64,000 nucleotides of DNA from positions 5,966,215 to 6,030,214 of the forward strand of contig JALMQS010000136.1 of assembly GCA_024734495.1 (NCBI GenBank), read 5' to 3'. Made by a program: the position numbers and the translations under genes. Positions 19,264 to 28,640 of the stretch are shown here, one piece after another (the first letter of the stretch is position 1; the number at the start of each line of letters is the position of its first letter). Origin of the DNA: Forficula auricularia. Its lineage: Eukaryota; Arthropoda; Insecta; Dermaptera; Forficulidae. The notes below the pieces were generated by a model, which worked only from the letters and a program-made list of their open reading frames with translations, did no database searches and was not told where the DNA came from.

Positions 19264-20473
19264 AAATATATTAAGATTCATCTTATGTATTTTACGCATA
19301 CAGAGAGAAATTCCTATAACTTGGCCACAAAAAAAACAAACTATTTGTTAAGAATAAAATTTAGTATAGGGTGCCATAATAAAATAAACTGCAACGGATC
19401 GTTGCTAAACTTTATCCAAATTCATTTGAAATATTAATATGTTCTTGAGTAAAGTACTTTAAAATATAATTTTACTAAAAACTTTATTTAACCTTATTTG
19501 TGGTCCCCAAGGTACTTAATTAGGATATTAAATTTCATCAAAATTGGTTAAGTCATTTTCAAGATATTTAGAAAAAACTAAAAAAGTACTGAAATAAAGT
19601 ACTAATGTTTGTGGACCGATATGTACCAAAAACTAATCAGCGCTTCATTTTGTTAAACTAATGGTAGGTTTTCAATTTCATTTCAATCAGCGCAAAGGTG
19701 TGGAAAAAATCGTGGACAAAAAAAAAGATAACACACACACACACATCCATCCATCCATCCATCCCCACGCACTTCCAAAAAAAATGGCACTTTTTGGCCT
19801 CTCGACGAGATTCCAGGTAATTTTTGGCAAAACCGTCACGTGCTAAAATTCAATCTCATTGAATACTTCAATTTGTGACCTTAATTGAGTCCATGGGTTC
19901 CGTAGTCTTTACCTGAGGACCCTTTGAAGTCGCGCTTGCCGCGAGAGCGATTACAATACTTTCTCCCATGCTTCGCATTGGATAAAGTAAAAAATCCTTG
20001 ATTCTTTCGGCACCAAAATGAGTATGATCAATTGATCATGTTATGATTATTAGATGAAATACAAGAATATTATAACTAGATGATTAGAGAATCAAATTAA
20101 TTTGAATATTATAATACAGGGGTGCACGCCCCCACCCCCTCTAGCTTCATGACTGCCCCCAATTTCAAGAAAAGTTCCAGCCCCCATTTTATTCATTTCT
20201 AAAGAATTAGAAGAGCTTTTTATTAACTTTTGTCGAAACCATAAGATTTGAGCATATAATGCTAAAATGCAACAATTTTCAGCCCCCCCCCCCCCCAGAA
20301 ATTTAAATGACGTACCCTCCATCTTAACCCCCACCCCCTATGGGCACGCCTGTATAATAAATTAAATAAAAACCAAATGAATTAGAAATAAGTATATTCA
20401 AAAATAGTATCCATTGATTAAAACAGGAATAGCAGGGAATTGGACAATAAATAAAAAAACAGAGTTTTTAGTA

Positions 20474-20526
20474 AATGGTCCAGACGTTTCGTCTATTTAT
20501 TTCGACTTCCTCAGTGGCCCATCTTA
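20474..20526 (-). ncRNA. Hammerhead-like motif, F4 left arm
   Basis: Minus-strand core CTGAGGA at 20,508-20,514 and GAAA at 20,487-20,490. Its helix I (TGGACCAT with ATGGGCCA) also has a single mismatch, but at a different position from the right-arm copy, consistent with a fully paired ancestor. Confidence 0.6.
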
Positions 20527-20599
20527 TCACTCTTTGTCAAAAGACAATTCCACTACGCGACGATTTGTGAAAGTGAAATTGTCTTTTGACAAAGATGAT

Positions 20600-20650
20600 A
20601 AGATGGGCCACTGAGGAAGTCGAAATAAATAGACGAAACGTCTAGCCCAT
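20600..20650 (+). ncRNA. Hammerhead-like motif, F4 right arm
   Basis: Upstream ATGGGCCA, core CTGAGGA (20,611-20,617; position 7 is free in hammerheads), extra A, helix II GTC/GAC, GAAA (20,635-20,638), then C-GTC and TAGCCCAT. The last pairs with ATGGGCCA as an 8-bp helix I with one mismatch. Helix III is minimal (AC/GT without loop), so cleavage would need a dimer, as proposed for short-helix-III hammerheads. Confidence 0.6.
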
Positions 20651-20888
20651 TTAATAAAAACTCTGTTTTTTATTTATTGTCAATTCCCTGCTATTCCTGT
20701 TTTAATCAATATTTATTATGGATTCGAATGATATATAGTTATAGTACCTATCCATTGTTTTTGAGACATTTTGTAAAAATTAAGAAAAATTATGTTACCA
20801 TTTTTTTCATACAAGATTACACTACTTCTGAGATATTGCGTATGGTAAAATGAAAACACATTCAATATTTACAACTATATTTTCTATT

Positions 20889-21060
20889 AACCAGATTCGA
20901 AGCCTGCCTTCGGCGGGCAACTTGCTTACCCCCCCCCTGCACTTCGCAGTGGGTTTTGAAAAAATAATTTAAATTTCCTAATTTTAATAAATTTTATTTG
21001 TCATGAACTATTAGTGGGTTTTATAATTAAAAAAATCACGTCGCCGTCGTCGTGCAATCC
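20889..21060. repeat. Fragment of the GC-rich-terminus MITE family
   Basis: Starts accagattcgaagcctgcc and contains cctaattttaataaattt, which recurs at 57.6 kb in the cuticular-gene intron together with the same terminus. One end only. Confidence 0.5.
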
Positions 21061-21146
21061 GATTATGATAAGTAATAGATAGATATAAAAATGTTTCGAT
21101 TTAAAATATTTAACCACACACCCTATTATCAGTACAGATATATTTA

Positions 21147-21212
21147 CGTGTGTGTGTGTGTGTGTCTAAGTACGTAAGTGTCCCTTGTGTGTGTATGTGT
21201 GTGTGTGTGTTG
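21147..21212. repeat. TG microsatellite
   Basis: Two (TG)n runs, 21,147-21,165 and 21,190-21,212, separated by ctaagtacgtaagtgtccc. Confidence 0.9.
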
Positions 21213-21491
21213 GCCGAGTTGCGCCAGATTCCGGTTTGGCCTGTCCCTGACCCGTTTGATATTGTTCCACCATCTCATATAATGTTAAGACATACCATAA
21301 GCCAACTGAACTGACGAAGGTGTCGCCTCAGATGACTCACAAGTTAGTTAAAATGCCGCGCCCGGCTGAAAAACTTGCCGACCGATTCGATCTAGAGCAG
21401 ACCGGGCGGGCAGGCCAGCACCTACCAAGGGTGGTTGGTTGGCTTGCCTAACCTGGGCCAATTGCGAAACACCCCCTTATCCCTTACAGCA

Positions 21492-21628
21492 GACACGACC
21501 CAAGGAAATACCCAACAAACACCGGTGACCGCAAACAATTCGCCGGTCCACCCTTTTAGAAATTTCAATTCATTCAACCAAGAAAATAAGGTGGATTTCG
21601 ATAGATTCTCTCTAGAAAGGGACGGTAA
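21492..21628 (+). CDS. Candidate internal exon, unrecognised
   Basis: Bases 21,213-21,640 are less AT-rich than their surroundings and not visibly repeated elsewhere in the window. A pyrimidine-rich cccttacag ends at about 21,491 and GACG|GTAAAA lies at about 21,628. One open frame between them has balanced composition and encodes a Gln/Asn/Pro-rich segment ending in VDFDRFSLERDG. I do not recognise the family. It could be an exon of a larger host gene or a captured fragment. Confidence 0.3.
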
Positions 21629-21705
21629 AATTTAATTAATTAACAAACTGGAGGGGGAAAAAAACTCGGTAAGCTTGCCCCGAATTTTTTGATTTGACAA
21701 ATTTA

Positions 21706-23225
21706 CCATACAGGGTATGGACAAGTATTTCAATCGTGAGTGTTTTTATTTTCCTCGTTTATTTGAAATATTTCAATAATGGCTGAAACTATTTTGATAA
21801 AAAAAATTGAGCGAAACCATGGCGTTTTGGTCTACAAGAAAGCTATGTAGAGGGTACATCGAAAAAATTATATTTTACGAGACATTAATTATTTTGTCAT
21901 AATATCTGTAAGTACGTTAGTCTATGTGTTAGCAAATTTGGTGTACGTTCTGACTCAAAAAACAGAGTAAATATTAAAACGATATTTCACACGACGTTTT
22001 TTTCTTTACCATACAGGGTATGGTCAAGTATTGTAATCGTGCATGAAAAAAGTGGTTTTTTCCTTCTTTTTTTCGAAATATCTCAAAAACAGCTCAAGCT
22101 ATTTTGATTAAAAAAATTGAGCAAAATCATGGCATTTCGCTCTACAAAAAGCCCTAATAAGTGAACATCGAAAACATTATATTTTTCGAGATAATAATTG
22201 TTATGTCAAAATCTCTGTTAGTCTGTCTGTTAGTTAGTCTGTCTGTTAGTTAGTCTGTCTGTTAGTTAGTCTGTCTGTTAGTTAGTCTGTCTGTTAGTTA
22301 GTCTGTCTGTTAGTTAGTCTGTCTGTTAGTTAGTCTGTCTGTTAGTTAGTCTGTCTGTTAGTTAGTCTGTCTGTTAGTTAGTCTGTCTGTTAGTTAGTCT
22401 GTCTGTTAGTTAGTCTGTCTGTTAGTTAGTCTGTCTGTTAGTTAGTCTGTCTGTTAGTTAGTCTGTCTGTTAGTTAGTCTGTCTGTTAGTTAGTCTGTCT
22501 GTTAGTTAGTCTGTCTGTTAGTTAGTCTGTCTGTTAGTTAGTCTGTCTGTTAGTTAGTCTGTCTGTTAGTTAGTCTGTCTGTTAGTTAGTCTGTCTGTTA
22601 GTTAGTCTGTCTGTTAGTTAGTCTGTCTGTTAGTTAATCTGTCTGTTAGTTAGTCTGTCTGTTAGTTAGTCTGTCTGTTAGTTAGTTTGTCTGTTAGTTA
22701 GTCTGTCTGTTAGTTAGTCTGTCTGTTAGTTAGTCTGTCTGTTAGTCTGTGCGTTACCAAATTTTTGTGGACGAGCTAGCTCAAAAACTAGTGTGAATAT
22801 CAAAACCAAATTTCACAGGTAGTTTTGGTCCAATGAGATTAAGAGCTGATTAGATTTTGGTGCATATCGACCCAAAATTAAGGGGGTGGAAGGGGGGTTA
22901 AAAATTAAAAATCTAGGCCATTTGAGCAAACACAACCAAATGTTGTATACATAATCAGTGGGACCCCAGAAGTCTAAAAATGCAAAAACTACCCGCCCAA
23001 AATAGGGGAGTGGTGGTCAAAAATTAAAAATCTTGGCCATTTACCAAACTCAACCAAATTTTGTATACATAATCACCCCAGAAGTCTAAAAATGCAAAAA
23101 CTAACCCCCTCCCCTACATGATTATAAATAATTTTATTAAATATTAAATATAAGTTAGGGGCCAGGTTGTATGATAAAGTCAAGTGGATGGCCACATCAG
23201 AACACGTCAGCTTATTTGTGATAAC
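21706..23225 (+). repeat. Dispersed repeat family T, copy 1
   Basis: Starts TTTACCATACAGGGTATGG, with a second copy of this head at 22,005, and ends aagtggatggccacatcagaacacgtcagc. The 3' part has two or more imperfect units (caaattttgtatacataatcagtggg ... aaaactaaccgcccaaaa). Other copies: 34,402-34,985 (minus), 45,700-46,735 (plus), 53,486-54,247 (minus). It is probably a non-autonomous DNA transposon; the class is not determined. Confidence 0.75.
22215..22752 (+). repeat. 16-bp minisatellite, about 33 units
   Basis: Nearly perfect repeats of GTTAGTTAGTCTGTCT with a few single-base variants (near 22,637 and 22,686). It is an expansion of a short GTCTGTTAGTCTGT segment that every family T copy has at this position. 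No spacers, so not CRISPR. Confidence 0.95.
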
Positions 23226-23469
23226 ATTAAGAGCTGATTAGAATTAGAAACATATTTTAAGGGAAGGGGGGGGGGTTAAAAATTAAAATTGAAAAATTTT
23301 AAAACTTGAAAAATGGAATTTACTATAAAAGGGTTTCCTATAATAAAAAAAAGATATGTAATGGAGGGTAAACGGCGGTATGCGGGGTATAAGATATACC
23401 CTGTGATTTGATCTGAGCAAATAGCGTACAAATACCCTGTACTAGGTTGTACAATTTATTTTAAATTTC

Positions 23470-23890
23470 ACAATCCCGGTTTAGATTAGATATTAGATTA
23501 GATTTTTTATTGTTGCTCTGAGAATGATATTCTCCTGGAGCATAAAAGAGAATGAATGATACATTGATTACATAGTATCTGCTCTCATGAGAGTGAAAAA
23601 GACTAATCATTATAATACAAATAAATATAAGCATAAAGTAAAAACATCACCCCATCAGCCAGCCCTTTGCTGACTCAATAACAAATTGAAATTCTTAATT
23701 TTAATAGCGCCAAAATATCTCCCCCTCCCCCTTACACTGACAGGAATTGTATTCCAGAGCTTGACGGAATGCACTGAGAAATGACCTGCCATAGGATGAT
23801 GTCCTATGAATTGGAATTTGAAAGTCCTAGCGCCTGCAAAGCTTTGGAACTTAATGCTTTTAAACAAGAATTTATCATATAAATATATAT
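23470..23890 (-). pseudogene. Non-LTR retrotransposon 3' fragment (RT C-terminus)
   Basis: The minus strand encodes HFSVHSVKLWNTIPVSVR, the HS.KLWN.LP..VR signature found near the C-terminus of many jockey/CR1-like RT proteins. It is followed on that strand by aataaaaaa and a short (ATCTA)n-like tail at 23,480-23,510, a typical LINE 3' end. 5' truncated. It differs from the element at 54.4 kb. Confidence 0.55.
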
Positions 23891-24179
23891 AGGGGATTTG
23901 TTCTTAAATAGATTCTAAAGAAATGTTCCAAAAATAGGTATATCTCTCTTTTTAGGAAGCTTCAACCAACCCAGTTTATTGTGGTATGTGTTCATTAATA
24001 TGGATACCGTAAATAAATCTATAGAGGCTTATAGAGTATACCTTCTGCTAATTTTAAGACTAAAGCACTGCCTAGACCTGAACTATACCCAAAAATGTTC
24101 TTCAAAACCGAGACTCTCATAAACAAAAAGATTATTAAAATTTAAATTTTTATTAATTTATTAATATTAATTATTATAC

Positions 24180-24245
24180 AATATACAACGTTTCGATCGA
24201 CTTATTCTTCGATCGTTCTCAAGTTGATCTCATACTACATACTTT
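24180..24245 (-). ncRNA. Hammerhead-like motif F7 (U3-A8 variant)
   Basis: Minus strand: TTGAGAA (24,216-24,222), extra C, helix II GATCG/CGATC, GAAA (24,191-24,194) followed by CG. Relative to CTGANGA, positions 3 and 8 are both changed (C to U, G to A), which keeps their pairing. Single copy; no inverted partner seen. Confidence 0.5.
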
Positions 24246-24382
24246 TAATTATTTATGTATGATTTAAATAAAAATTCAAATTTTAATCAAATTAATCACA
24301 AAAATAAAAGCTTCAACAGTTTCATTTCTAAAAAGATTATTATTATTATAAATCTAGAGTTTCAAAAAAATTAACTACTAGA

Positions 24383-24534
24383 TACCCTACGAGCAAAATA
24401 GCTGTATAATTTTAGGTTATACAACTGTTATGTTTTATTGATGTTTTATAAGCGTTATGGAGCACTTATACAACAGTAACAAAAGATAAAAGTTATATAA
24501 CCTAAAATTATACAGCTACTTTGCTAGTTGGGTA
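24383..24534. repeat. Foldback, about 50-bp arms
   Basis: taccctacgagcaaaatagc and its complement, around gttatgttttattg...caacagtaac. No ribozyme-like core or TSD noticed. Confidence 0.7.
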
Positions 24535-24627
24535 GAGTACTATACTACATAGAATTATACTATATATAAGAGCCTAGATTAATTTGTAACAACGCTGAGA
24601 GAATTTTCTTTAAAAAAATTACCCTCT

Positions 24628-24693
24628 TACCTAGAATCGAACCGACGAACTCTTGAACTAAAGGCATCAGCTCTAGCCATTACACCAATGCAA
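24628..24693 (-). tRNA. tRNA-like sequence, degenerate (SINE head or tRNA relic)
   Basis: Minus strand shows an A-box match (TGGTGTAATGG) and a B-box match (GGTTCGATTCT) about 45 bp apart, the spacing of a tRNA gene. The acceptor and T stems pair poorly and the anticodon-loop reading would be TTA, so it is unlikely to be a working tRNA. A tRNA-derived SINE or a dead gene is more likely. Confidence 0.35.
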
Positions 24694-25104
24694 CATTAAT
24701 ATTTATATCTTGAATTCTGTTACTAAAACTAGATATTTTTGATTTAGACTTTGTGTCGAGATAATATTGTATTCATTTGAACTCGAATGAAATGAAAAAC
24801 ACCAATAGATTTTAAATTAAGAATCATTAAATATATATTAATTAACGAGGCAAATTTGAAATATAATTGTAATTTGGACTCGAATTTTGAAAGGAAAGAC
24901 TCCAATTCATTTTAAATTAAGAAACATTAAATATATTGATAATTATTCCTCCCCCCCCTCCCCCTCGCCACTCAAAAATTAAAGATGCGAAACTTTTAAG
25001 AGACGATGTATTTTCGGTAGTTTACGGGTATACATTTGGAGTGTGGTTTTTTAAGAGGAATAAAATTTTTGGACCGAGACGCTGCCCGCCAGGGCACCAA
25101 GTGG

Positions 25105-25152
25105 AGGGCCGAGCTTCGAGGGTGTGCCGAAGGCACGCTCGAAAAGCTCGTT
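25105..25152. other. GC-rich hairpin
   Basis: GAGCTTCGAG and GTGTGCC pair with GGCACGC and TCGAAAAGCTC around a GAA loop, within otherwise AT-rich DNA. It resembles the GC-rich ends of the MITE family at 14.4 kb. Function unknown. Confidence 0.45.
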
Positions 25153-25302
25153 ATTATTAAAATAAATAAAATTATTTCAGAATGCAAGAAGATCTTTTAA
25201 TCAATAAAAAATTGAAGGTCAAAATATAGATGGGAGAACGTATACGTATTAGTTAGCCTAGGTCAGAAATAACAAAAACTCAACTCATCCAAAAACGCTT
25301 CG

Positions 25303-25472
25303 AATTTATTTTTTCACTTCTTCAACAGGACTATTAGTTATTAATTATATTAGTTGCCCATGTGCAGCTTACACAATAGTTGGCTGCATTAACTGTTCTC
25401 TATATAATGTACATTGGTAACTAATATAATTAATACCTAATCAATAGTTCCGTTGAAGTGAAAAAATAAATT
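25303..25472. repeat. Foldback, about 65-bp arms
   Basis: aatttattttttcacttc ... gaagtgaaaaaataaatt, with ctattagttattaattatattagtt and its complement inside. Non-coding MITE-like element. Confidence 0.7.
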
Positions 25473-26229
25473 AAAGGTGTCGATTAATTAAATTCGAAAA
25501 GTCGACTAATTAAACTAACCAATTAAATTAAACTAAACCTGATTATATAAATTTATAGTAGGGTAACTGAACTACCGTGTCTATACAGTTGTATAAAAAA
25601 AATAAAAATAAAAAACTATTTCTAAAGTCGTTATCATGTTTTGTGGCGTGAATCATAAAAGTAAGAACTTATCTGATTATAGTACGTACAAATGCCCTAA
25701 GGCTTATGATTCAATCTGTGCGTACCTACTGTGAACATAGAAACCTTTGATATTTTATTTTATTTTCGCAATAGGTATTATAGCTTTAACGATTCCGAAA
25801 ACTAGAAGCCGACAAATAGTATTTCATTACACGTAAAAATATTGAAGTCTCCCCCCCCCCCCCCCCGCAGGGCCAAAAAAGATATATTTAAATTTCGATC
25901 CGTTAAAAGTATGGTAATGGCCCTTGCCAACACTGGTAAAGAAAGTAATAACAAAAGAGCAGTAATTGCTACTGATCAAACAAACAATGGCATTCGTTTT
26001 AGCCTAAGACCTACAGGACGCATGTTGATTACCGTTGTAATAAAATTAATCACCGCTAAATGCAACGAAAAAATTCGCAAATCAACCATAAACTCATTTT
26101 TGATAAATATCTAAATTATTTATTTTTAGCAAAAAAATCCTAAGTTAACATTTTTAAGATACGAGACGTTTATTGTGAATTTAAACTCTATAGTCAATTT
26201 TTTCAAAGATGAAAACATTTTTGACCATA

Positions 26230-26919
26230 TAGTCCAAGAGCTGGTGACACATTTTTGAGTACGGATTTGACCCAACTAGAAATAATGCGTAATAGTACCG
26301 TCTATGATAGGTGTACAAGGAATGGCCAGTCTGGCTGGTCTAAGCAGGTGGTGGACCAGGTACTGCACATGGTGGGAGTGCGGTAAAAAATACATTTGTG
26401 TTAAAAAATATTTTTGACCCACAATGAAATTATAAAAATTATAATTTATAGTCAATTATAAACATAATATATTCACTCCAGACCATTTGAGTGGTGGGAC
26501 GTGGAACCAGACCACCCAAAGTGTATTTTTACAACATGCAAAAAAATAGCATAAAAATACACTTTGGGTGGTCTGGTTCCACGTCCCACCACTCAAATGG
26601 TCTGGAGTGAATATATTATGTTTATAATTGACTATAAATTATAATTTTTATTAGATAGAGTACTATGATGTTTTATTATTCAATATTTGTTCTTAAATGA
26701 GGCAATTAAAACTTATAATTATAATTTTTATAATTTCATTGTGGGTCAAAAATATTTTTTAACACATATGTATTTTATACCGCACTCACACCATGCGCAG
26801 TACCTGGTTCACCTGGTTAGACCAGCCAGACTGGCCATTCCGTGTACACCTATCATAGACGGTACTATTACGCATTATTTCTAGTTGGGTTAAAAAATGT
26901 GTCACCAGCTCTTGGACTA
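26230..26919. mobile_element. Large foldback element (690 bp)
   Basis: Nearly the whole element is inverted: outer ends tagtccaagagctggtgac / gtcaccagctcttggacta, inner arms closing at about 26,535-26,550. The right arm has short insertions relative to the left. It contains no hammerhead-like core and no coding sequence. Target repeats at the ends are not convincing. Confidence 0.8.
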
Positions 26920-27339
26920 ATATAACTTTTTAAATTCACATCTTTTGAGGCCGTTCAAATACAGAAAAAAATTCAAATTGTCTCAAAAAAAAAAAAACTA
27001 TTCAACTCTGCTAAATAAAATTATAAATTGAATGGAAAGTGAAAACTCTTTCAAGATTCAGTACCTACCCTTTTCCCGGGAAAATGTGCCCTATTAATTA
27101 GTTTAAATGTATAGTTTCGAACTTTCTGCTACTAGGGTTGACGAGAATAAAAAATCGAGTGAATGTCGCCCGGCAGGTAGGCAAAATCTACTCAGGCGTA
27201 ACATTTGTGCTCCCCCCCCCCCTTTCAAGGCTTGTTCCGTAGCATAATGGATTTTTTTTTAATTAAGATTAATGATTCCTGAATGGATTTTGATGAGGCA
27301 GTCCAAGGTTCAAAAAAGAGTGATAATTATAATAAATAT

Positions 27340-27412
27340 TTTTTATTCAAAACCGACGTTTCGGAGGTTTATTCACTCCTTCTTCATGGTTTTATAAAGT
27401 TAGTGAAGGAAA
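27340..27412 (-). ncRNA. Hammerhead-like motif F8, core position 3 mutated
   Basis: Minus strand: TAAAACC, then ATGAAGA (27,381-27,387; C3 replaced by A), extra A, helix II GGAG/CTCC, GAAA (27,359-27,362), C-GTC, and GGTTTTG, which pairs with the upstream TAAAACC as a 7-bp helix I. The helices are intact and the core is damaged, so it is likely inactive. Confidence 0.5.
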
Positions 27413-27627
27413 TACAATGTGACATTCTCCTCAGTCTCTTCTCTCAGTGGCAGTAACAATATTATAGAGTATTTCATTTTCGGCAGAATTTAGTCGTGTC
27501 TACACGGCCAAAAAATTATTTTTTTATATGATTTAGTAAATTGGTTGTGATAACTTGTTATATGATAAATATTATGAATATATGTCTCGATTGTTTTACT
27601 ATTTTATCAACAATTAATGTTTTAAGT

Positions 27628-28551
27628 CAGGGGTTCCCAACCTTTTTGCACCTGAGTACCACTTGACTTTTTGAGAAATTTTGACGTACCAGGAGACCTA
27701 AATATTTTAATAACCGTATATTTACTCTTCTAAAAGTATTCAAAGGTTTTTTGAATTAAATTCCTGAGAAAACTTCATATTTAATGGTTAGATGTTTGTT
27801 TATTTATAACATGCTTATAATAAAGGAGAAATAAAAAGATTAAAATGGTATTAATTTACAGTTTTATTTATTACCCACATACAAATAAAAAATTAGTACA
27901 AACTCAGCAAAAAATTAATCATCATACAAAATATACTTTTATAATCTTTAGTGCGAAACTTGTTGTTGATTGCCTGTGATTAAAATATCAACATTAGGAG
28001 TAATAGAACTTATCTTCATTCTTAAGTCCTCTTCAACACTTATTCTGCTTCTATGTTTATTTTTTATGTACTAGAGTTCAGAAAATCCCCTCTCACACAA
28101 GTAACTCGTAACAAATGGCATCAAAAATAGCAGAGCTTGCCGGAAGATCAAAGGGTACTCGGTTTTACATCCGATCCAGAAGTTAATTAAAGATTTCTCT
28201 TTAAAATAATCTTTCATGGAACTAACTTCTGTAAGATCGATAAAACTAGTCTTTTAGTTCCAATTCATTTGGTGAGGTTCCCGAAAAAGGATTTTTGATC
28301 CAGTCCACTTTTGAAGAGAAATACTTCTTAAAGCTTTTTTGAAGGCCTTCCAAGTGAACAATGATATCTGCAACCACATCTGGTTTTGAAGATATTTCAT
28401 TTTCTTCAAAAAATGATGATAGAGCGGGAAATGCAAATAAATTCTCCTTATGTATTTGTGAACAAAACAGAAGCTATTAATAGCATGTTGCTCACATCAC
28501 TCACCCGTACCACCTGAAACGTTCCCGCGTACCACCGGTTGTGAACCCCTG
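27628..28551 (-). mobile_element. hAT transposon relic
   Basis: Ends CAGGGGTTCCCAACC ... GGTTGTGAACCCCTG are hAT-type terminal inverted repeats. They are flanked by TTTTAAGT and TTTTACGT, the 8-bp target duplication expected for hAT with one change. Transposase fragments lie inside on the minus strand. Confidence 0.85.
28010..28450 (-). pseudogene. hAT transposase fragments (ZBED/Buster-like)
   Basis: On the minus strand, HLEGLQKSFKKYFSS with WIKNPF (about 28,270-28,350) and, further on, EYPLIF.QALLFLMPFVTSYLCERGFS (about 28,075-28,160) match the C-terminal half of ZBED-type hAT transposases including the dimerisation region. Stops and frame changes interrupt it. The N-terminal DNA-binding part is missing. 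Confidence 0.75.
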
Positions 28552-28559
28552 TTTTACGT

Positions 28560-28640
28560 AATTGAGTACTTGAAAAAGTCCTGAAAAGGACGAAACGTCA
28601 TATCAAAATTGATATTTTACATTAATAAAAAATTGTCCAA
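28560..28640 (+). ncRNA. Hammerhead-like motif F9 (U3-A8 variant)
   Basis: TTGAAAA (28,570-28,576), extra A, helix II GTCC/GGAC with TGAAAA loop, GAAA (28,592-28,595), C-GTC. Positions 3 and 8 are U and A, as in F7 and F10. Helix I is weak. It abuts the hAT element at 28,551. Confidence 0.45.

Larger units (their letters stand above)
20417..20748. mobile_element. Foldback element F4 with two hammerhead-like motifs
   Basis: A 332-bp element with about 125-bp arms (attaaaacaggaatagcaggg ... its complement) and a 40-bp right tail (atttattatggattcg...). It is flanked by TATCCATTG (20,408-20,416 and 20,749-20,757). The paralogous empty site at 18,785-18,793 has one TATCCATTG only. Both arms have a hammerhead-like motif. 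Confidence 0.8.
18930..20880. repeat. Direct duplication, copy 2, with insertions
   Basis: Same unit as 18,018-18,925 but lengthened by a foldback at 19,117-19,263, about 600 bp at roughly 19,380-19,980, and element F4 at 20,417-20,748. The 600-bp insertion has a CA/CATC microsatellite at 19,733-19,765 and no recognisable gene. Confidence 0.7.

Noticed and set aside
20092..20334. 80-codon minus-strand ORF with Gly-rich text
   Set aside because: Driven by C-runs in the 18-20 kb duplicated unit; not conserved in the sister copy.
22215..22752. CRISPR array or telomere-like repeat
   Set aside because: Units are contiguous with no unique spacers, and the unit (GTTAGTTAGTCTGTCT) is not TTAGG. It is a minisatellite within a transposon copy.
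25842..26114. 90-codon plus-strand ORF
   Set aside because: Begins in a C-run, no recognisable domain, no splice or poly-A context; likely chance.
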